Positions 23,660 through 34,382 of a stretch of DNA of 64,000 nt are shown piece by piece (the first letter of the stretch is position 1; every line of letters begins with the position of its first letter). The translations under genes and the position numbers were made by a program. Source of the stretch: Paramecium tetraurelia (taxonomy: Eukaryota > Ciliophora > Oligohymenophorea > Peniculida > Parameciidae); contig NW_001798961.1 in NCBI RefSeq assembly GCF_000165425.1, positions 62,001 to 126,000 on the forward strand, given 5' to 3'. Below the pieces are notes generated by a model that worked only from the letters and a program-made list of their open reading frames with translations, had not been told where the DNA came from and ran no database searches.

Positions 23660-25233
23660 ATGAATTATATTGATTAAGGTTCGGCTCTGTCTAGGAATGT
23701 TCCAAATAGAAAATTATCAAAAAAGAATTCCTTATTTTATTAGGTATGATCATGGCATTTTACAAAATTAGTAATCAGTATTGGAGAATGAAGAGTTTCT
23801 GTTAAAGTACTAGAAGAATGTCGATTAATTGCAGACAGTAATTGAAGAGCCTGAATTGAAGGAAGTAATACAGAGTAGGAATGAGAAATTTTTTTAAGTT
23901 TTGGAATAAATCATAAAGGTTGAATCATCAATAAAGGACTTTGCAAAAGGGTAAAGCAATAGGTTTATATAGATATCAAAAGTTCGGATTTGTAGTATCA
24001 GATAATGGAATCACATATAGAGAATGGGCTCCAAATGCTAAAGAGTTGAAATTGAATGAGTACAGTTGTACCACTGACAACGGTGGTAATTGGGAAGTTT
24101 TTATACCAAAAGATGACGATGACAATCACTAAATAGTGCATGGAAGTCCATTAATAACATATTGCAATGATTTATAAAGAGTATCAGTTTGGAGTTAGGT
24201 TAAAAAAGGAGAATAAGCAATATTTTGGAATCCTGAAAACAAATATGAATTCCAATAATAATAGTTATAATAAAAATAACAAAGTAAAGGATTGAAAATA
24301 AATAAACAGAGAATTAATCAACTAGAGAACATTCCTGGATATAATGCAATATTAATTACCGAACAAGTCTTAATGGCTCTAGACATAAATTAGACTAATC
24401 CTGATGATTTGAAAAAGACCATTGATAATCTTCATCAATAAGGACTCTCAGTTCTGATGGAAATAGATCATCAACTGATTGGATAGCTATTAAAAAATTG
24501 GGATGGTGGTGAATTCCAGTATGTTCGTGAGGGTACAGATTAATTGGATTACAGCAAATGGGAAGTATTGAGATTACTACTCTCGAATATTTCCTTCTGG
24601 ATCACAGAGTATTAGATAGATGGGTTCAAGTTTTCAAATATAGATCTTACTGACGATATTGATATTGCTGTTTATTTGATGTTGGCAAATGATTTAATTC
24701 ATGACATATTGCCAAATGGAATTAGTGTCATTAATAGTTTTGAATACCCAGCCTTATGCAGAACTATCAAGGAAGGTGGATTAGGGTTTGATTTCAAAGT
24801 TTCCTAATCTCAAACAAAATAATATTTGCCAAAAACACTTTACGAAATTCCATTGGATGCATCACATTTATAACAACTTAATGGCTTAGTCTTAGGATAG
24901 GTAATTCTTAGTATAAATAATCTTAGGGAGTGATCACAAATGGAAAAGATAATAACTTATTGTTACTGGAATCTTAGCTTGGGTGGTTGGAGACTGAGTT
25001 TGCCGAAGTTAATGTTATTGACTTTGTGATTGAAGTTAAGAGATCAAAATATATATTTTTGTTTAATCCCACTGATTAAGTAAGAGCTAATTTCCATATT
25101 ATAGAATAGAACAATTAAGTTGAGTTACACGATAAATAAAGTCATAAATCATGTAGGATACAAGTGGACATAAATTGATGACAATAATACCGAAATATAA
25201 ATTCAATCAGAATAGGGATTGATCATTGAGTGA
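23660..25233 (+). CDS. Degenerate 1,4-alpha-glucan branching enzyme-like protein
   Basis: ATG 23660, introns 23744-23771, 23951-23972, 24901-24926 and 25080-25104, TGA 25231-25233; 490 residues against about 700 for GBE1. Homology is clear: FAKGYQKFGFVVSDNG and TYREWAPNAKELKL (CBM48 region), GYNAILITEQVLM, a Gln-Gly-Leu-Ser-Val-Leu strand, WEVLRLLLSNISFWITEYQIDGF, VYLMLANDLIHDILPNGI, PALCRTIKEGGLGFDF, and a short C-terminal beta domain (KYIFLFNPTDQ). Catalytic residues are gone: GFRFD is GFKFS (nucleophile Asp to Ser), the AED acid/base Glu is replaced within VINSFEYP, and DVVHSH is EIDHQL. The SHDQ region and the second half of the barrel are absent. Probably a non-enzymatic glucan-binding or regulatory relative, or an ageing duplicate. 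Confidence 0.85.
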
Positions 25234-25385
25234 TAACCTTTAACTATCTGAATTAATAGAATGTGTAAAACAAATATCAATTATTTATTAATATTATATT
25301 TTATCATCAAATCTATGTTGTAATAGAATTAATATTAAAAACTATCTTCCTTATCTTTAATAAAATATATAAATATAATAATGCT

Positions 25386-27312
25386 TCAATATTGTAAGGC
25401 TTCTTAAACATAGAACTTGACATCCCTATCTGGATCATCTAACATCTCATTTAAAGATCTATTCTAAATTCATATTTACTATTTTATTTAAATCAACACA
25501 TCTTAATTCTCAATCTTCTTCATTAAAGACTTAGCAACTTTCAAACATACAAATCTTATATTTGGAATCGGATCCTTTAAGTATTTCTATACAATTGGCC
25601 ATAATCTTTATTCAACCTGATGACTCTCAACAGCAAATGAAATTTGTTGAATTGCATAAAGAGCATTTATTCGGAAAAAACACCCATTATCTTTTTCTAG
25701 AATTTCCACACATTTTTAAAGAAAACTACCCAAAGCCCATTCCTATTTATATACTGCAATCAATTCCGATAAGTAGCTTAATCCAATAGATCTGACTTCA
25801 GCAGCTCTATCTCTCAGAAACAATAAAAATGCTTATTCCAATTACTAAGTGAAAGTATCTAATTGCTTAACGGACCTATTTATAATTTTAAATAAGATCT
25901 ATACAAGGCTAATTAAATAATAGTTTTAATTGTCTCCTTCCTTACTCTCCATTTAGGATCAATCATAGATTTCTTTAGATGAGGTATAAATTAATTTAGC
26001 TCTTCAAATCCAATTGCAATAACAAAAATTCCAGCAGATTTAATTGCATTTCTTCTAACCTCAGTATTTTCATCGCTCATTAATTCAAATAAGCATTTTT
26101 GTAATTTATTCTAACAATATTCTTTTGGTAATAAATTAGCTATCTATCCAATTACCTCGCAAACATTTTCTATATTTACACAAATCTAATACATTTCACT
26201 TAACAAAACGAATCTTCAGATAAAATTTATAAATTTGGAACTATTAAATTTAACTTTTCTGGAGATATGAATTTTATAAATCTCAGCAAACTTTTCACTG
26301 CCACAAGTCTAACATCGCATTGAGTATCCTTTAATAAATTTGAAAAGATCGGAATTAGTTAAAAATCAGTAATGTCCTTGCCGACTGCTATGGCTAACTT
26401 AAATAATATATTATAAACTACATCTGTAAAAATTTAAGCCAAAGCCATTCGAACCTTCCAAGATTTATCTTCAGCTTATAAAATAATTAAAGGGAGTATA
26501 TATGCTTTGATTTCATTGAAATTTAACATTTGTGAAATACTCATTAAACTTTGAGCACATAATAATCTAACAGAGTCTTATTCATCATAACAAAGATCTT
26601 TAACTGCTGGAAGTAGGTCTCCAACAACATGAGATTTTTCCATTGACTGTGCGATTTCTCCTATTTTACTAGCAACTGCTCTTCTAACCATTATAGCGTC
26701 TTCCTTACATAATTCAGCGAATTGTCTAGTTATTTCAAAACTAGCCTTACAATCTCATATTTTCTTGTTAAGTTCCTGCTCTTGCATATATTGGAGACAT
26801 TATATTGATAGCAGATATTCTACATGTGAAAATTGTATCATTTTATGCTAATCTTAACCACTATGAATTTTATAAAAGAAATTAATTATACCATTGGGAC
26901 AATTACATTTACAATCTCAAGATCACTCAAAAATTGACAGACAAATGATATAGATTTAACTGCTTGTTCCCTTACAACTGTTTCATCAAAGCTTGCTAAT
27001 TTTTCCAATAGATTGAGCAAACAAGAAGACTAATTAGGAATTATTTCCCTAGTTTTAATTTTGAATTCTACGCTATATTGCCCAGTTCTTCAGCCATGGC
27101 GAATAACACTTCGTCATCATCTTTCTTCAACAGGGCTTATCGTTAATTAATTATAATTAGTTACAATCTAAGTAAGGTAGCAATTAAGATTTAATTTGAT
27201 CTACTCCAATTAATGTGCAAATAATTCGAACTCTATGCATGGCATTCACTCTTAAATATACTTCTTCGTTTTCCATATCTTCTTTAAATACTTCAATAGG
27301 ATTTTCGCTCAT
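25386..27312 (-). CDS. PPP2R1: PP2A 65-kDa scaffold subunit A (HEAT repeats)
   Basis: ATG 27312-27310 to TGA 25388-25386, with seven short introns by eye (lengths 29, 23, 31, 25, 24, 29 and 21; three end AAG). About 581 residues (human 589). HEAT repeats follow the PP2A-A order: VYLRVNAMHRV, DDEVLFAMAEELGNI, ETVVREQAVKSI, DAIMVRRAVASKIGEIA, EQDSVRLLCAQSL, EDKSWKVRMALAQIF, NTEVRRNAIKSAGI, DPKWRVRKETI, RAAEVRSIGLSYL, DPIPNIRFVCLKVAKSL and DPDRDVKFYVQEAL. It scaffolds the catalytic C and regulatory B subunits. Around 26175-26200 the frame needs either a one-base change (after QVKCI) or a 35-nt intron; the former preserves the repeat length. Confidence 0.85.
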
Positions 27313-27581
27313 ATTTTAATTAGAATATTTATATAACCAAGAAATATTTCTCTCGAATAACAATGATTTTATTTATGCTTATAATAACAACTAGTATTAT
27401 AAAATTACAAACAGATAACTATTTTAAATGGTTTATCAACGCTCAAATAATAATACGCATTATTAGAATAATTAATATTATCAAAAGAAATTTGGAAATT
27501 CTGTGTATAATTATTATAAAATTATGTATATTTTCTAATCTAAAATTAGGTATTCAAATAAATTATTATAAAATAAGATTT

Positions 27582-28892
27582 ATGTATTGCGATTCAATCT
27601 CTGATGGTTTGGTGGCTTTGGGAGTATTTGACGGATCCCTGGGCATAGTGTCGTTAGTTTTATCGATTATGTTAGAAGGAACTCAAGAAAAAATATACAC
27701 TCTCATGTGTACGATTACTGAATTCTGGTGGATTTGGCTGATTGTAAGCATAATATATAAGAAACTTTCAGTTGGTATCAATTCAACTTATTTAGGTGTT
27801 GTTTGCTCTGTGAAAGAGGTGTTGATGCTCCCAGATTATCAATTCTCTAGATACGTTGCTGCAATCCTTTCCCTACTACAATTTTCAATGACAATATGCT
27901 TAATCAACAGTGATGATGTTAAAAAGTTCACAGGAGAAAGTAAATTATTTTTATGAATATTTTAGTGTTGGCATTGGCTATGCTTGTTCCAGTTTTCTGC
28001 TTTTTTAAAGGAATAGCATTAATATTTGTTCTTCTTTAATAAATATTCTTTATATTTACAGGAAGAGAAAAAAATCAATACTTTACTTTAATCCAAGAAT
28101 AACAATCAAAAAAATAAGTTATTTTCTTGGGAATAGTATTTTTAATTATGACATCACTTTATTACTTTTTAAAATCATTGTTTGTATTCACTATCTATAA
28201 CAATTTCGACGATCTAAGCACTAAAATATTCACTTTAACAATAATAACATAATCACTTTTTCTAATCATTTTCAGTTCTTTTATGACTTACTAGTTGATT
28301 ACAATTTTAAAGTAGATTCCTGTTCATGAAGATCCACATTTAATGAATCCTAATTAAAAATGCTATCGTAACTGGTTCATTTTAATTAAGTCAATTTATT
28401 TTAGTGATAAAATGAGATGGCTAAGAAGAATTACTTAATGCTTTTGGTGTATATAATGTGTTTATGGATTGATACAATTCCCATTTTTCAAACTAATGCA
28501 AATTACTTAATAATAACTCTATACTCAAACCTCCTTTATGTACTTCGATACTTTTTTATTATAAGGCCTAATCATAACTTAAATCATTTTAAATATGGCC
28601 AAGAAGTACCATTAGATATAAGATGATGAAGATCCATTTTTATTTAATATCAAAGTATTAATCATTTTTAATTATTTAGTTTGCTAACGAGGATTCATCT
28701 CGAGCTGAAAAGAAATAAAAAACTCTTGATAATTCTTAAATTCAATGTGGAATTTGTCTTGAAGACTTGAAAGCCGGGTAGATAAGACAGAAGTTAACAT
28801 GCCATGAAACCCATATTTTTCATCTACTTTGTATTTAAAAATGGACCCAGACTTAAAACGTTTGCCCAATCTGCAGAACTCCTTGTGATTGA
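27582..28892 (+). CDS. Multi-pass membrane RING-H2 protein (E3 ligase-like)
   Basis: Chosen start ATG 27582 (an in-frame ATG at 27363 would add 73 low-complexity residues); introns 27940-27965 and 28655-28679; TGA 28890-28892; 419 residues. About eight hydrophobic segments (GIVSLVLSIML, FWWIWLIVSIIY, LAMLVPVFCFF, VIFLGIVFLIMTSLYYFL and others) precede a C-terminal RING-H2: CGICLEDLKAGQIRQKLTC, HETHIFHLLC and CPICRTPC. The last intron must be removed to reach the RING. Same architecture as 12776-13700 but longer. Likely a membrane ubiquitin ligase; substrate unknown. Confidence 0.8.
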
Positions 28893-29052
28893 AAGTTTCG
28901 AAATGATTTATTCAACAATAATTTATATTGTAACATACTTAAATTATTTAAAATTAATCTATGTAGTTTATAATAATATCTTAAAGAATAAGATGTTCTT
29001 AAATGGTTTATTAATATAATATAGATCTAAAATGATTTGCTGAGTTTAGGCC

Positions 29053-29304
29053 TCAGAAATAGTATGATTTATAATGATGATCGCGAGTCTACCTATTTTT
29101 TTGATATATCTGTATCATTTTCTAACTAAGATCCCTACACTTTTTTGGGAAAATACAAATCTTATTAATTCTTCTTTGGATCTTTATCAAAACCCAAATT
29201 AAAAAAGAATATAAGGACTTCAAATCAGAGGCAATGTCTGAATAAACAGATTTGATACTCATTTTACCATTTTGATAAGAACAAAAAGAACTTTGAAAAA
29301 TCAA
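29053..29304 (-). CDS. Possible small protein, unknown
   Basis: An 83-residue intronless frame, ATG 29304-29302, TGA 29055-29053. It contains VYSDIASDLKSLYSFLIWVL followed by a basic Cys-containing stretch (IQRRINKICIFPKKCRDLS) and a polar tail. It lies 42 bp from the divergent coiled-coil gene, a normal spacing here. No family recognised; AT-rich DNA gives open frames by chance under this code. Confidence 0.35.
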
Positions 29305-29346
29305 TTAAGTCTAATACTAATTATAACTAACAATTTTATTGTTAAA

Positions 29347-30685
29347 ATGTAATTCAAACCCGCACCATCTAATCTGAATTAAATCAGAGCACAAAAGGTA
29401 AAATTTGATGATAAAGAATTAACATATTTAAAGAAAGAAAAAAAACTAGAGCAAAGGATAACTGAATTGATGTAGGAATTACAATAGATTCCAAAATTAT
29501 AAGAATAAATAAAAGCTTTGAATGAATAAATTTCTAAATAAGATAACACTATATAACGATTCAGGTTGGTACAAAGCAATGAGAGAACATTGAATGAAAG
29601 GATTTAGAATAAGGAAATTACAATATAAAACCAAGAACATGAAATTGAATAATTGAATAAAAAAATTGACCAACTTTAAAAGGATGTATGCTATGAAAAG
29701 CAAAATAAGTAAATTACTTTTCAAATTAAACAACCAGTTAAATCTTTAACCGTTCAATAAGAATAGGAAAAACCAATCAGAGTGTAAGAACTTGAAAAAT
29801 AATTACTTTATAAAACAACTGCAGTTCTAAAAGTACAAGAGAAAAAAAGATAAATGAAGAAACAATTCAAAAATAAAATTGAATAGTTAGAACAAGAATT
29901 AAAAGATTACAAATATGGTTATGAGTCATATTATGAATAAAATGAATAACTTACTGAATAATTAAGAGAGACTTCTGCATTATGTATGATGTATCAATTA
30001 TCATTAAGGTGGCAAATTGACAAGTGAAAACTAATCTTTAAAAGATTAATTAGAAATCTTTAACTGCGTCCCTTCCGAGTAGAGAGACAAAAATTAAGAC
30101 ACAAAATACATCATTGAAATTTAAAATTTAAGAAACCGAAACCTACAATAACAACAATAGATATCCCAATTATAATATGATATTAGTGAGTTGAAAACTT
30201 AGAACGGAATTCTGATTGAAAAGCTTAAGACTATAGATTCTGTAAAATAGAAGAACGATAAATTGCAAGGAGAACTTATGCTTTTAGAAACAGAAAATGA
30301 AAGACTTAAGAGGAAGAATCTCAGTGACTTAGATCACATTGAATAATAAATAGTCTAAATAAACTTAAAGGAGTAACAAATAAAGGATAAAAATTATGAA
30401 TTAGAATTGAAGTAGATCAATTTGCATTAAATGATTAAGTATACGAATGGTATGAAAGAAGAAAATGAGTAGTTAAATGCTGAAATAGTTATTTTAAAAT
30501 CATAACTTTTGGATTTGAGGAGACAATTTGAATTTGTGGAAGAAAAGCATGAAGAGGAAATGAGAATTTTAGAAGAAAAATTAAAATTATTATAAACTTA
30601 AACAAATTTTAGAATAATTAATTAAATCCCAGTTTAAATTAATTCACCATATTAGATACCTTAAATCGAGCGTCATTATTTATGA
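29347..30685 (+). CDS. Coiled-coil protein, unknown
   Basis: ATG 29347, one 25-nt intron (29984-30008, ends AAG; retaining it gives a TGA soon after), TGA 30683-30685; 437 residues. Nearly continuous heptad coiled coil (KKEKKLEQRITELMQELQQ, KKIDQLQKDVCYEK, ELMLLETENERLKRKN, FEFVEEKHEEEMRILEEKL) ending in a Pro/Ile/Gln-rich tail. Probably structural or a centriole/axoneme-associated scaffold, but this is only from shape. Just 21 bp precede the next gene on the same strand. Confidence 0.7.
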
Positions 30686-30706
30686 AATACATATTAATTT
30701 AAATAA

Positions 30707-32500
30707 ATGTTATAAAAACTCATAAGATATTATTAATCCTACTATCATGGGGTTTCCAGTGTTCCGTTAACTTATAAGACAATTGGGTAACAACTACAAG
30801 ATATCAGTGAGAAATACCCTGATAACAAGGCTGTAAGTACTTAGTTTATCATAGATCATTTCTTAATTACAAGGAATAGATATGAAATACTCTGAATTAT
30901 ATACAAGGAGCAAAGAACTTGCAGCTGCATTCATAGCTTTAGGATTAGAAAAAGGAGATAGAATTGGGATTTGGTCACCTAACAATGTGGAGTGGGCATT
31001 GACGTAATTCGCTGCTGCTATGGCCGATCTAATTTTAGTCAATATTAATCCAGCATACCAAACTTCGGAATTAGAATATACACTTAATAAAGTTGGTTGT
31101 AAAGCTTTAATCATGAAGTCCTCATTCAAGCACTCGAACTATGTTGCTATGCTAAAGGAATTGGCACCAGAATTGGATATTCCTGGACATCTTTCATCAA
31201 AGAGACTACCCTATTTAAAATGTATCTAAAAAATTATTATAAAAATTAGCTGCTATAATTATAGATAACATTCACAAACATGGTTTTTATAACTTCAAAG
31301 ATATATTTTCTCTAAGCAATGCAGATCACCTTCATTAAGTCGATATTAGAATGGAAAAATAAGATCCAGATGATATAACAAATATTTAATTTACATCTGG
31401 AACAACAGGTTTACCAAAGGGAGCATCCTTAAGTCACATCAACATTCTAAACAATGGTAAATATGTTGGAGGAAGAATAAACTACACTGAAAAAGACGTT
31501 GTGGCTATCGCAGTTCCTTTATACCACTGTTTTGGAATGGTACTTGGAAATTTAGCCTGTATAAATTATGGTTCGACCATGGTCTACCCTAGTGATGGGT
31601 TTAGTGCCGCTGCGACTTTGGAAGCTGTAACTAATTATAAATGCACATCAATTTATGGAGTTCCTACAATGGTATTTAATTATTTAATATTTTTAGTTTA
31701 TCGAATATATAAACGAGTATGAGAAGCATAATCACAAATACGATGTATCAACTTTGAGAACTGGATTAATTGCTGGATCTTTGGCTTCTGAGGCACTCAT
31801 GAAATAAATTATTAATGTCTTAGGAGTTAAGGACATTTCAAACTGTTATGGCTAAACAGAATGCAGTCCTATCACATGCTAAAATAAACCAACAGATTCA
31901 TTTGAAATAAAGACAACCAAAGTAGGATGTCCACTAAATGCAGAGGTGAAAATAGTTGATTCAAATGGAAATGTAGTACCATATGATACACCAGGAGAGT
32001 ATTGTGCTAGGGGTTATAGTGTTATGAAAAAATATTGGGAAGATGAAAAGGCAACAAGAGAGACTATCGATAAAAATGGATTCTTGCATAGTGGTGACAT
32101 TGCTACAATGGACAAAGATGGATACATAGCTATTGTAGGAAGGAACAAAGATATGATAATTAGGGGTGGAGAAAACATTTATCCAAAAGAAATAGAAGAA
32201 TATTTGTCTCATATGAATGGTGTAGAATAAGTTTAAGTAATTGGATGTAATGATGAAAAATATGGTGAAGAGGTTGTTGCACTAATAAAAATGAAGAAAG
32301 ATGCAGAAGAAATATCAGGACTGGATGTCTATCAATATTGCCATAAGAAAATAGCTTATTACAAGATCCCGAAATTCGTTAAGTTTGTCAATGAGTTCCC
32401 TTAAACAATCACAGGAAAACCTTAAAAATTTAAGATGAGATAGGAAATAAATAAGGAATTAGAAGACCCTAAATATGTAGAACTCTATTAGATCAGATGA
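30707..32500 (+). CDS. Medium/long-chain acyl-CoA synthetase, ACSF2-like
   Basis: ATG 30707, introns 30833-30854, 31222-31249 and 31672-31696, TGA 32498-32500; 572 residues (human ACSF2 615). AMP-binding motif [16 protein letters not shown], acceptor region IYGVPTMF, A5 motif CYGQTECSP, A7 [20 protein letters not shown]8 [16 protein letters not shown] and the C-terminal catalytic Lys region TITGKPQKFKMR are all intact, so it should activate fatty acids to acyl-CoA. The N-terminus MLQKLIRYYQSYYHG is basic and could target mitochondria, as for ACSF2. No defects seen. Confidence 0.88.
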
Positions 32501-32552
32501 ATCATTTTATATCAAAATAGTAATCTATAATTAATCAATATTATTTTCAATT

Positions 32553-33266
32553 TCAATCATCATCCCAATCACTATTTTTCTTGGGTTTATATTCGATTTA
32601 TTTATCATAAACAAATCCTGGATCTCCAGGTTTCAGAAGATTCTTGACATATTTTACATCCATCTTCTCCTTAACTTTCTAAACTTCCTCAACATTTAAT
32701 TTATTTAAATTCAAATTTTCTATGTCAGATTCTGGTTGAGATTCAAAGTCATCTTAGTAATTTCCAGAGTCATCATCTTATTAATTTTTATCGTCCTCAT
32801 CAGAATTAATATTAATTTCTTCAAAGACATGAGCTTTAATAGACTCGAATTAGTTTTCTCTTAGTTTGCTTGTAGAACTGCTTTAATTAGGCTATACCTA
32901 TTGTGTTTTGGTAAACGGATTTATGTTTGGTGTTTTAGAACTAGCATATTTTCTTCCAATTTCAGATTATTGCTTGCTGTCAGTTGTCTTTTTTTGAGAT
33001 TAATCACTTAATTTATCCTTAAGCCTTGTTATTAGCGCTAAATTGTTTAGATATATTTTACTTTCAAGCTACTCGTCTAAAAGTTTTGAATTAGAAACAT
33101 ATAAATTATGCCTTTTTTTAATATATTCGACAAAATCAGCTGTGTTGGACTTGCTAGTTAGACGCATTAACTTTATTTTATGACGATAAGTTTTTCTTTA
33201 ACTGGGAATCCAATATTCAATTACAATCGTAGGAGGATTAAATTGTAGCCCAACCCTTTAGGGCAT
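32553..33266 (-). CDS. CEP19: CEP19-like centrosomal/ciliary protein
   Basis: Intronless, 237 residues, ATG 33266-33264, TGA 32555-32553. The N-terminus GLQFNPPTIVIEYWIPSQRK matches CEP19 (GIRFQPPAIILIYES), and MRLTSKSNTADFVEYIKKRH matches the following helix region. The C-terminus KYVKNLLKPGDPGFVYDKQI with a final SDWDDD matches the CEP19 ending (DDPNFVYDIEVEF...W). A Ser/Asp-rich disordered linker lies between. In animals CEP19 sits at the mother centriole and recruits RABL2 and IFT-B to start ciliogenesis; a basal-body role is inferred. Convergent with the acyl-CoA synthetase gene (52 bp). Confidence 0.82.
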
Positions 33267-33340
33267 ATAATCTTTAGTGTTAAATACTTACATTATATTA
33301 TAATGTGCTATAAAATTATAAAATTATTTACTTTTATTTT

Positions 33341-34236
33341 TCAGCCAAAAAGTACAATGGTTCTTTACATTTTTTCTTTGTCTATTAGTTTGATGAACTC
33401 TCTTTAAATGTTATATACTCTGAAGCAAGACACAGAAATTGATAATTTAATAAAATAAGGCATTTTTAGAAATTTTTATATTAATAGTCTTGATTAAGTA
33501 AACTTTAGAAATTGAGGACCAATAATTTATTTAGAAGATCCTCCTAAATATTCAAACTTATCTTATGTTTAATATATTTATTTATCTTGCTAATCTATTT
33601 TGACATCAAATTTTTTCTTTTTGTTCTAAACACAATGGTAAATAACTGTCAGATGATTTGAAAAAGGAAAAAGCAATATTTCTTATTTAGATGGATTTTA
33701 ATAGAGATGTGTGAGCATTCTAATTTAAAAGATTTGTATTTCGAGTAAGAATGAAAGAAAGTCAATATATCTTTAAATATTTTGACTTATTTTGAGGTAT
33801 TAAATGAACATTTGTGGACTAACAACTAACTTTAGGATTCATAGTCTAGAAATTTTGATTGAATTGCAAAGCAGATTTTTCATTCAAAAATACTGATTAA
33901 ATTTAATACTTCAACTATTTAATCTATTTTATCAATAAAATCTAACATTTGCTCACCTTTTTTAATTAGATAATGATAAACTACATAGACCTTTCTTTTT
34001 TAGATAGAATTCTCAAATAAAGTGTATTAAATTCATATAGCTTTATGTAAATTAAGAAATATAATAAAGAAAACATTTAAGATAATGGTTTCTTAGAAGA
34101 ACCAATAAAAATCTGCATAAATATTTTAACCTAGCAATTATAAATCTTACTATTAATATGTATAAAATACTTTTATTTTGCATTTTTATGAAAAATGCAA
34201 TTTTTTGATTTGATAGAGATTACATTTTACTATCAT
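33341..34236 (-). CDS. Unrecognised protein with two 34-nt introns (tentative model)
   Basis: Model: ATG 34236-34234, two 34-nt introns (about 34048-34081 and 33779-33812), TGA 33343-33341; 275 residues, exon sum divisible by three. The 3' exon is the best part: NIQRYIDFLSFLLEIQIFQI, FPFSNHLTVIYHCVQNKKKK, then DKFEYLGGSSKQIIGPQFL and FIKLSISVSCFRVYNIQREF, with a beta-rich, folded look. The 5' part is less certain. No family is recognised. The introns are at the long end for this genome. It is 74 bp upstream of CEP19 on the same strand and divergent from the repeat-protein gene. Confidence 0.4.
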
Positions 34237-34382
34237 CCAGATAAGGCTATATAATTAAAACATTTTATTTATGAATTTTTAGAATGATGCATCAAACAAT
34301 CTCCTTTTGAATGATCATTTCTAAAAATTTCTAAACAATTAAAAACGAATATTTTATATATTATCAAGTCATCAAAAAAGTG

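Noticed and set aside
27363-27581. Upstream ATG extending the membrane RING protein by 73 residues
   Set aside because: The extension is Ile/Lys/Asn low complexity typical of intergenic DNA; the start at 27582 gives a normal protein and promoter space.
33356-33790. Plus-strand frame with LYTLKQDTEIDNLIKQG and several in-frame TGAs, first suspected as TGA recoding
   Set aside because: The opposite strand has a longer, better coding frame with fewer interruptions; the plus frame is its antisense.
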